Shown here in pieces: positions 9,129 through 15,417 of a DNA stretch of 64,000 bases; the first letter of the stretch is position 1; each line of letters opens with the position of its first letter. Below the pieces are notes generated by a model. The model made no database searches. It saw only the letters and a list, made by a program, of their open reading frames with translations, and was not told the DNA's origin. The DNA is taken from assembly GCF_011806405.1 (NCBI RefSeq), contig NZ_JAATOW010000014.1:39804-103803 (forward strand), written 5' to 3'. Origin of the DNA: Pseudooceanicola sp. HF7 (GTDB lineage: Bacteria; Pseudomonadota; Alphaproteobacteria; Rhodobacterales; Rhodobacteraceae). Both the position numbers and the translations under genes were made by a program.

Positions 9129-9736
9129 CCGCCCGCGCCCTGGGTCATGCCTATGGGAACCGGCAGGTCCTGCGTGGTGTGGACCTCGACCTTGCGCAGG
9201 GCGAAGTGGTGGGCCTGGGCGGAGCCTCGGGATCCGGCAAGACGACCCTGTGCCGGATCCTCGCGGGTCAGCTGATACCAGATCAGGGTGAGGTTCTGCT
9301 CGATGGAGGAAAGCTCCTTGCGGCCAGCCCGGGACAACCGGCCCCGGTGCAATACGCCCACCAATCCCCCGAGCTGGCGGTCGATCCCCGCTGGACCGTG
9401 GGCAGGATCCTTGCAAACGGCACCGCCCCGGACCCCGAAGTGCTGACAGCCCTCGGCATCCGCGAAGATTGGACTGACCGTCGGCCGATGCAGCTGTCGG
9501 GCGGCGAACTGGCGCGTGTCTCGCTCGCGCGGCTGTTCCACACGGGTCTGAGGGTTCTGATCTGTGACGAAATCACCGCCCAACTGGATGCGATCGAACA
9601 GGAGCGCCTGATGCGGGCCCTGATCGAACTGGCCGGGCGCCGAAAGGTTGCGCTTCTGCTGGTTTCCCATAGCAGCGCCCTGAGGTCCCGTTTCTGCCGC
9701 AAGAGCCTCGTGCTCGATCATCAGGATCACAGGTAA
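9122..9736 (+). CDS. nikE: Nickel ABC transporter ATP-binding protein NikE
   Basis: The 204-residue second ABC ATPase has Walker A GASGSGKT, signature LSGGELARV, Walker B LICDEIT (D-E retained, Ile in place of the usual Pro) and VSHSS as switch region. It overlaps nikD by seven bases and ends the operon. It is somewhat shorter than typical NikE, stopping soon after the switch region, but all catalytic motifs are present. Confidence 0.85.
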   Translation: MLTARALGHAYGNRQVLRGVDLDLAQGEVVGLGGASGSGKTTLCRILAGQLIPDQGEVLLDGGKLLAASPGQPAPVQYAHQSPELAVDPRWTVGRILANGTAPDPEVLTALGIREDWTDRRPMQLSGGELARVSLARLFHTGLRVLICDEITAQLDAIEQERLMRALIELAGRRKVALLLVSHSSALRSRFCRKSLVLDHQDHR

Positions 9737-10315
9737 TTGCGAACAGCGGGCGTTCGTCCAGGACGCAACGAAAGCCCGCTCCCTGCCCCAGATCCGTGTC
9801 TGCGCCTGGCGTCATACTGCGTATCGCATGAATTTTGGGAAGCATGTGACACCGGCCATTTGCCGAACTTAGCGCGAAGCTCCGGACCGAGCTTCGGGCT
9901 GCCCGACGCCCACGGTCCAGAAAACGCGAGAGGGCTTACGGCATCCGATAGGCCAAATCCTTGTCGGATTTGGCAAGCGGTCTCGCCGATCACGCCATAC
10001 GCACGGCTATTTCTTAGTAAATGGCCGATAAACCAAGACAGAACGCAGGCCGCGCGCCTTGGTATGCCCGTCGTCCGCTGTATCGACAGATGTAGGCTGT
10101 CACCACTGGTCGCACCGGAAGAAGTCGACATCTCTTCTTTGGAGAGGTCGCTTTCAATCCTGCCGCGCGACGTCCTGTCCGAGGCGGCCTCACCAAGACG
10201 CTTCGCGCCGCGCGAATACCGGAATCCAACCACTAGCGACTCGTTATGAATGAGGGAGCAGCGGGAAGCAGGTCACATGCGAAGCTGCATGGCCCTGGTG
10301 TTCAGACTCCCTCGA
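9737..10315. other. Intergenic stretch between convergent nikE and chemoreceptor
   Basis: No frame here has a ribosome site or recognisable domain. The section 9,830-9,970 has degenerate GC-rich sequence reminiscent of the dispersed intergenic repeats seen elsewhere. No clear rho-independent terminator was found after nikE. Confidence 0.45.
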
Positions 10316-11896
10316 TCACGAAGCGATTTTACGGTCCATCTCGCCCATGTCCGACCACAGCTCGGACTCATCGTACTCCGCGACATTTTGAAATTCTGCC
10401 ACGACGTCGCTGAGCAAATTGGTTGCTGCAGTCAAAGCCGTTGTCGCAGCGGAGGTTTCTTCGAACATGGCGGCATTCTGCTGAGTAAGCTCGTCAAGCT
10501 CGCCCATGGTATGTTTCAGATCCGCGATATGTTGGGCGTGCGTTCCGACAGTCGAAGAAATGTTCTGCATCGAGTGGAGTGCCTTGCGAACGGCGTCGAG
10601 AACGCCGCGAAGTGCGGCACCGGCGTTGTCGACCAGTTTGACACCGTTGGTTACCTGGCGGGCGCTATCGTTTATGAGAACACTGATTTCCTTCGCCGCG
10701 TCCGAGGACCGACCTGCAAGCGCGCGAACTTCTGATGCGACAACTGCAAACCCCAGACCGGCGGACCCCGCACGCGCGGCCTCCACCCCGGCATTGAGCG
10801 CCAGCAGATTGGTCTGCAAGGCAATGTCCTCGATCAAGACAACAACCGAACGGATCTGTTCAGAGCTGTTTTGAATTTCGCCCATTGCTTCCAACGCACC
10901 GTCGACCACTTTCATGCCGTTTTCGGCATCGTCCCTCGTTTGGGCGGTCGTCACCGCCACACGTTGGGCATCTTCCGATGCGGCGGTCATGACTTCACTG
11001 ATTTCATCAATACGCGAGGCCACGCTTCCTAGCGCGTACGCCTGATCCTCTGTTCTCTTGGCGAGCTTTTCGGATGCCGTCGCGATGCTGCTTGTATCAA
11101 TTTTTATGGAGTCCGCGTTTTCCTGCACGCTGGACATCGCAACCGACAGCGATTTCACCGCGCCGTTGAATTCCTCCCGCAGAGGTTCGAACTGTTCCGG
11201 AAACTCTGTCTCGATCCGTGTCGCCAGGTTCCCTCCGGCCAGTTTTGTCAAAGCCACGCTGAACTGCTCCATCACATTAAGCTGTTCCGCTTCCTTCTTG
11301 GCCAAATTCGTTTGCAGTTCCTGCGAGCTCTCCAGCGCCTGGGAGAGGTTTTTCGTCTCTTGTTCGATCTGCTTGCGTTGGCCAAGTTGAACGCGGAGAA
11401 GATAGAACAAACCGCCGGTTTCGGCGACCCAGACCGTGCCGTGAAGCGCCAGGCGCGACACGTCAACCAGCAAGCCATTGCTCGGATAGATCAGGGTCGG
11501 CAGGAAGAGCGTCAGCACGGCGTGATGGGCAACGACGAGCCCCGAAGCGGCAAGAAGCGCGCGCTGGTCCTGCAGTATGACCAATACCGCCAGAACGGCA
11601 AAGTAGATCAGGTGCGTGTCCAGCTGCCAGGAATGTCCGGCCATCGCAGCCGTCAGCAACGGCAATTGCCCCATTGCGCCAAGCGACACGGCCAGCCGCG
11701 CGATCCCCCCGCCCCGCAGCTGCAGGCCGATGGTGACCGCCGCAATTGCGAGGGACATCGCCAGGAAAGGCCAGGGTGAAACGCCTGCCATCCAAGCTCC
11801 GAACGCCGGGACGGGCGTGAGCAAAATGTTGAGATAGCCAACCAAGCGTAGACCTTGTCTCTGTGCAACTGCCAAGGACGAGCTGTTGTTGTTCAT
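10316..11896 (-). CDS. Methyl-accepting chemotaxis protein with a multi-helix membrane sensor
   Basis: The 526-residue protein has five or six hydrophobic segments in about residues 15-190 without a large periplasmic loop. A coiled coil (about 180-215) and a HAMP-like region (LAGGNLATRIETEFPEQFEP) follow, then the MCP signalling domain. The hairpin tip reads IALQTNLLALNAGVEAARAG and GLGFAVVASEVRALAGRS. The membrane sensor suggests detection of a membrane-embedded or intracellular state rather than a periplasmic ligand. It transmits to CheA/CheW, which are not in this window. The stop codon of a small exported protein lies one base before its ATG, so the two are probably co-transcribed. Confidence 0.88.
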   Translation of the reverse strand: MNNNSSSLAVAQRQGLRLVGYLNILLTPVPAFGAWMAGVSPWPFLAMSLAIAAVTIGLQLRGGGIARLAVSLGAMGQLPLLTAAMAGHSWQLDTHLIYFAVLAVLVILQDQRALLAASGLVVAHHAVLTLFLPTLIYPSNGLLVDVSRLALHGTVWVAETGGLFYLLRVQLGQRKQIEQETKNLSQALESSQELQTNLAKKEAEQLNVMEQFSVALTKLAGGNLATRIETEFPEQFEPLREEFNGAVKSLSVAMSSVQENADSIKIDTSSIATASEKLAKRTEDQAYALGSVASRIDEISEVMTAASEDAQRVAVTTAQTRDDAENGMKVVDGALEAMGEIQNSSEQIRSVVVLIEDIALQTNLLALNAGVEAARAGSAGLGFAVVASEVRALAGRSSDAAKEISVLINDSARQVTNGVKLVDNAGAALRGVLDAVRKALHSMQNISSTVGTHAQHIADLKHTMGELDELTQQNAAMFEETSAATTALTAATNLLSDVVAEFQNVAEYDESELWSDMGEMDRKIAS

Positions 11897-11897
11897 C

Positions 11898-12194
11898 TTA
11901 GACTCCGCAAAGTTGGGCTGGGATTGTACCGTCGAGTACGAACCAGGCGCCTTCGGTTTTCAGGCGGCTTGGAAAGCTCTCAGGATGGCTGTCTGCAACA
12001 GCAAGCAGGGCAAGCGGTGCGCCTGTCGGGCCGATTGGCCGTCCGCCTGCGCGTCGCAGGATTTCCGGCAGACCGTTCATAGGTCCGACCACAAGAAATG
12101 TGGTCGCTGTTTGAAGGGGGCGGCCAGTCAAAGCCAACACGGGTGCGGCGATCAGGGGTCCAAGGACCAGACATACGATTGCAGCTAAACGCAT
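11898..12194 (-). CDS. Small exported protein coupled to the chemoreceptor
   Basis: The 98-residue frame has an N-terminal hydrophobic signal (MRLAAIVCLVLGPLIAAPVLA) and a soluble remainder with LVVGPMNGLPEILRRAGGRPIGP and a late AWFVLDG. It ends one base before the chemoreceptor start and in the same direction. No domain is recognised. The tight coupling suggests a function linked to the receptor, for example as a periplasmic partner, but nothing in the sequence proves this. Its upstream side is the decayed integrase region. Confidence 0.6.
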   Translation of the reverse strand: MRLAAIVCLVLGPLIAAPVLALTGRPLQTATTFLVVGPMNGLPEILRRAGGRPIGPTGAPLALLAVADSHPESFPSRLKTEGAWFVLDGTIPAQLCGV

Positions 12195-12306
12195 TAGGGC
12201 CTGCCCATAGATTCCAACAGCGCTGTGGTGATAAAGGCCAGACCTTACTGTGCTGTTAAACGGCGCCGCCCCTTTCAGTGGGGCTGCGTCCAGGCAGCTC
12301 CGTGGA

Positions 12307-12577
12307 CGCGCAGAACCGCACTCAGCACGAGGGAAACCGTAAGGTGCAGAAGAGGGTCGCGGAAGTTCCGAAAATTATCTGCGTTTCACCCATCAAAGCG
12401 GCCTGGTGCCGCATGGCTGGCCGACGCAGGTGTCGACATGCGCGACACCCAGGCCGTTAGCGGCCACAAGACACTCTCGATGGGTCAGACATATACCCAC
12501 CAAGCCAACAACAAGCCGCCCCCCAAAGGGCCCAGACGGCAAGGCAACAGAGCGGAAACGAAACAGGTAAGCGCTGA
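12307..12577 (+). pseudogene. Decayed tail of a tRNA-Leu integrase (older element)
   Basis: This section aligns with the C-terminal third of the intact integrase at 43,391-44,416. Shared words include NRTQ, VQK, AAWCRMAG against the HGWRYT region, ADAGVDMRD, AV-GHKTLSM and the end of the gene. It contains frame shifts and has lost the catalytic tyrosine context (MGQTYTHQ for MVQKYTAQ keeps a Tyr but the body is broken). It has no proper start. It abuts the left tRNA-Leu fragment exactly as the intact integrase abuts the right copy, so it marks the end of an earlier element inserted at the same tRNA. Confidence 0.8.
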
Positions 12578-12642
12578 CAAACTGCCAAACCCGCCCGAAC
12601 AATCGGGCGTCGGCATTGCCGCTACAACCATTTTTTTCTTTG

Positions 12643-12708
12643 AAATCAAAATGGTGCGGGTGAAGGGACTCGAACCCCCACGCCAAAGGCGCCAGAACCT
12701 AAATCTGG
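12643..12708. repeat. Left attachment repeat: partial tRNA-Leu (66 bp)
   Basis: These 66 bases are identical to 44,481-44,546. They correspond on the minus strand to tRNA-Leu(UAG) from the anticodon stem to the 3' CCA plus nine downstream bases. The 5' half is missing: after ATCTGG the sequence turns to unrelated CGATTATC. This is the distal attachment site made by insertion into the tRNA gene. It is not a functional tRNA. Confidence 0.92.
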
Positions 12709-13303
12709 CGATTATCTAATGAAAACAATGAAATTAGCCTCAAAGTTTGGCAGAACATTCGAGAAACGAACGGTGAAACTGCTAACCCGGTTTTACCCCC
12801 ACTTGCGACGTTTTCCTGCGGTGCGCCGCAGCGCCTGATCGTCCCGGTCCCTGAATGGCGCGCAGCCAGGGCTGGTGAGACGGTTCGACGGGCACCGATC
12901 AATGGCCGCCTCCTGGCGCATCTGGTGACGCCCCCGCAGCGTGCCGGCGACGAGGGCGCGCATCACCAAGTTCGCGCGGGACGACGGTCAGCGGCAAGCC
13001 GTCCGCGTCGGTGATCCTGTCGCAAGCGAGGCCGGACGGCCCTGACGCGACACCCCTTATCCTCTTCCCCGGCCCTTCCTCGTGCTCTCTGCAAGGCAAT
13101 CCTGCCCCCTCGGATTTTCTCAGATCCAAGGCGATTGCCCCAGAGTGAGGGACAGAAAATCATTTTCGACATATCGGATGCTTCGGCTCAGGATTGACCG
13201 CCCGAGGGCCCTCCCCCTTAGGTCCTTTCGCGCGCAAGCGGCACGAAGCGACAATTAGGCTCCGATAAACATGCCAGATCTGGCCAGTCTGGTCTGTGAG
13301 CCC
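12709..13303. other. Gene-poor left end of the element
   Basis: Only short overlapping frames with no ribosome sites or domains occur here. Its place between the attachment site and mobC makes it, with the hairpin that follows, the natural place to look for an origin of transfer. Confidence 0.4.
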
Positions 13304-13335
13304 CCTTGGCGGAAAATACGGATTTTCCGCCAAGG
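13304..13335. repeat. Perfect 14-bp inverted repeat with 4-base loop (oriT candidate or terminator)
   Basis: CCTTGGCGGAAAAT (13304-13317), loop ACGG, then the exact complement at 13322-13335. It lies about 255 bases upstream of mobC. On the minus strand it follows directly after the 13336-13566 frame, so it could terminate that transcript, but no T-run follows. Inverted repeats of this size are usual beside nic sites of MobC-type relaxases. Confidence 0.5.
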
Positions 13336-13566
13336 TCATCTCAGCCGCCACTGACCGGGCGCTTCACCAGCCACTCGGCCCACCAAGCCAGCGCGGTTAT
13401 CCACATAATAGCGATGTGAGACGCCTTCGAGCCGCCATTCCGGCGCGCTGAGGAATTCTGCATCAGCTACAATGTAGGCCAGAAAAACTGCTGAAGGAAC
13501 AACCACGTTGACTGACAACCAGGCCATCATCTGCGCCCGCACCCGCTCTACTTGCCCCCAGATCAT
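13336..13566 (-). CDS. Small putative membrane protein near mobC
   Basis: The 76-residue frame has one hydrophobic segment (MAWLSVNVVVPSAVFLAYIVA) and a C-terminal part with YYVDNRAGLVGRV. AGGGTGA lies a few bases before the ATG at 13566. It is divergent from mobC by 24 bases. It may be a conserved accessory of the mobilisation module, but it has no recognisable family and could be spurious. Confidence 0.4.
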   Translation of the reverse strand: MIWGQVERVRAQMMAWLSVNVVVPSAVFLAYIVADAEFLSAPEWRLEGVSHRYYVDNRAGLVGRVAGEAPGQWRLR

Positions 13567-13590
13567 CGGTCACCCTGACGGGGCGCGCGC

Positions 13591-13869
13591 ATGAGCGCGC
13601 GGCGGGAAAAGTACGTCAAGGTCCGCTTCTTTGAGGAGGAGCTCTCGCTGCTGGAAAAGCTGCGCCAGTCTGCCGGATCAGAGAGCCGCACTGTGTTCAT
13701 CCGCAGGAGGGCTTTGGAACCCGAAATCGGCACAGCGGCGATCGCGGAGATTATTGGTCGTATCGGTGTGACGCTCAACGCGGAAGACGTCACACCCAAA
13801 ACACTCGACCACTTGGCGCTTCTACTCGATGGACTCACGCTGGAGCTCCGCAAGGTACAGAGGAGCTGA
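13591..13869 (+). CDS. mobC: MobC-like relaxosome accessory protein
   Basis: The 92-residue basic protein has an RHH-like N-terminus (KYVKVRFFEEELSLLEKLRQ, then SRTVFIRRRAL). It is followed by a helical region, as in MobC family proteins that open the origin of transfer for the relaxase. Its stop lies three bases before the relaxase ATG and its last codons provide the AGGAG for it. Family by size, fold pattern and position. Confidence 0.72.
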   Translation: MSARREKYVKVRFFEEELSLLEKLRQSAGSESRTVFIRRRALEPEIGTAAIAEIIGRIGVTLNAEDVTPKTLDHLALLLDGLTLELRKVQRS

Positions 13870-13872
13870 TTG

Positions 13873-15324
13873 ATGCGCGCGCATAACACCTTCCACCAAA
13901 CAGCCCGCGTCCTACCAAACTACGACCTCCGTTCTAGTGCAGAGTTCATCGGCAGTACGATCCCGCGCGCGAAATCCGTCATTCTGCGCGACCGCTTGGA
14001 CAACCTCGCGGATGGTGCGGGAGTGATGCACATGACATTGTCGCTGCCCGTAGGACTGCGGGCCAGTCGCGAAACATGGCATGCGATTGTCATGGCGCAG
14101 CTCCACCTGATGGGCCTGCCCGCACTGCGCACTCCGTGGGTCGCGGCCCGTCATACCGATACCGACTGCGACCATGTGCATGTCGCCATCGCCTTACGTG
14201 GCTTTGACGGATCCCGCCTGCGCCCCGAGACCGGCGACATCCGGACAAGTCGCAATCACCAAATGCTGGCTCGGCGCCTCGGCTTGCCCGTACCAGACTA
14301 CTTCAATCCTAAGATCCCGCGCCTCGACCCACCGGTCATCACCCGTCGGCTGACCACGGCGCCCAAGAAAAGGCTGAGCGAGGCCCTCAGAGCCATCTTC
14401 ACAACCGAGCGCCCTAGAACACTCGACGCCCTCGATGATGCTCTGGCGCAGCAATCCCCGGCCATCCTACGCACCACAACGCAGAATACGCATGGTGTGA
14501 AGAGCCACCTGTTCAGCTTGGATGAGGCCCAGATCCTAGGCGGCGAGTTGGGGCCAGCCTGGGAGCCGCGACATCTTGAGACGCGCCTCGCACATGCACA
14601 TGCCCTCCACCGCCTTCGACTGCGCCTGAGCACCCAGATCTTTATCGCAGCCCTCCTGCCCCACGCGAAACCACTCATGGAATTCGAACATGCAAAAAAA
14701 GATGACATCCGTGACCCTGCCTCAGGAACACGAAGTGTTACTGAACACGATGCTCACCATGGACGGCAAGATGGATCAGCTGCTCCCGCTGCTCGATCTG
14801 CTGAACGACCCCGATCACCCGATGTCCGAGCTCGGCCAGGCCCTGATCGAGGCTCTCCAGCGGATCTCGGAGGATCTTCGGCAAGCAACAAGCCTCCGGG
14901 ACGAGCACCGCGCAGCCTTGGATCAGGCGAACGAGACCAACGCCGCACTGTCACAGATGCTGAAGACCATCTCGGGGCAGCTTCAGGAGATCCGGGCAGA
15001 GAACCGCAGCTTGAAGCAGCAGATCTCCGAGATCCACGGCCTGATGTTCAGCCCGGTCGACTGACCTTCGGCCAGCAGCTCAGGCAGCTTCTCCGGCTCC
15101 TGCATGCGCGCTTCAGTGGCTGGCGCTGGCGCCGCTCGGACAAATCAGGGATTCAGGTAACGTTCCGGGATGGAAGCGTTGCCGAGGTTCTCGGAGGCGA
15201 CCTGGTCGACGCGCATGAGGAAGGTGAAGTCACCCGGTTTGCCGAAGCCTGGCGTCAGAAGTTCAGGGAGGTGGACATCGAGATGCCCGGACCGTCAGAC
15301 GACCACTCCCCGGAACCGATGTAG
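13873..15324 (+). CDS. Relaxase / mobilisation nuclease
   Basis: The 483-residue protein shows the relaxase metal triad in RHTDTDCDHVHVAI (His94, His101, His103) and an N-terminal LPNYDLRSSAEFIGSTIP region. It cleaves DNA at oriT and pilots the strand in transfer. AGGAG seven bases upstream fixes the ATG at 13873. Residues about 275-395 are Pro/Gly/Arg-rich and disorder-like; this is exactly where another gene is read in a different frame. After it the frame returns to ordered sequence (LTFGQQLRQLLRLLHARFSGW to the end), so the long frame is probably real throughout. MobC precedes it. Confidence 0.82.
   Translation: MRAHNTFHQTARVLPNYDLRSSAEFIGSTIPRAKSVILRDRLDNLADGAGVMHMTLSLPVGLRASRETWHAIVMAQLHLMGLPALRTPWVAARHTDTDCDHVHVAIALRGFDGSRLRPETGDIRTSRNHQMLARRLGLPVPDYFNPKIPRLDPPVITRRLTTAPKKRLSEALRAIFTTERPRTLDALDDALAQQSPAILRTTTQNTHGVKSHLFSLDEAQILGGELGPAWEPRHLETRLAHAHALHRLRLRLSTQIFIAALLPHAKPLMEFEHAKKDDIRDPASGTRSVTEHDAHHGRQDGSAAPAARSAERPRSPDVRARPGPDRGSPADLGGSSASNKPPGRAPRSLGSGERDQRRTVTDAEDHLGAASGDPGREPQLEAADLRDPRPDVQPGRLTFGQQLRQLLRLLHARFSGWRWRRSDKSGIQVTFRDGSVAEVLGGDLVDAHEEGEVTRFAEAWRQKFREVDIEMPGPSDDHSPEPM
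14690..15064 (+). CDS. Coiled-coil protein nested in the relaxase gene
   Basis: The 124-residue frame lies wholly inside the relaxase gene in the +2 phase. It has regular heptads (LLNTMLTMDGKMDQLLPLLDLL, then ISEDLRQATSLRDEHRAALDQA and LQEIRAENRSLKQQI), a sensible length and a normal end. The relaxase frame in the same stretch is low-complexity, the usual sign that the other frame is under selection. Nested mob genes are known (mobB within mobA of RSF1010; mobB and mobD over mobA in ColE1). The ribosome site is weak (TGGA). Possible role: relaxosome or coupling partner. Confidence 0.6.
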   Translation: MQKKMTSVTLPQEHEVLLNTMLTMDGKMDQLLPLLDLLNDPDHPMSELGQALIEALQRISEDLRQATSLRDEHRAALDQANETNAALSQMLKTISGQLQEIRAENRSLKQQISEIHGLMFSPVD

Positions 15325-15417
15325 TAAGACCGATCCATCCCCTTGGGCCGATGCCTCACCGTGCGTGCCCCCACTGGAGATTGATAACAGACACTTCCCC
15401 CCTGGGGTACGTCTGGT

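Noticed and set aside
12643..12708. A second functional tRNA-Leu at the left repeat
   Set aside because: Only the 3' part is present; the 5' acceptor strand and D-arm are absent.
12225..12719. 164-residue frame across the left attachment site as a gene
   Set aside because: It reads through a decayed integrase and the tRNA fragment; homology to the intact integrase changes frame within it.
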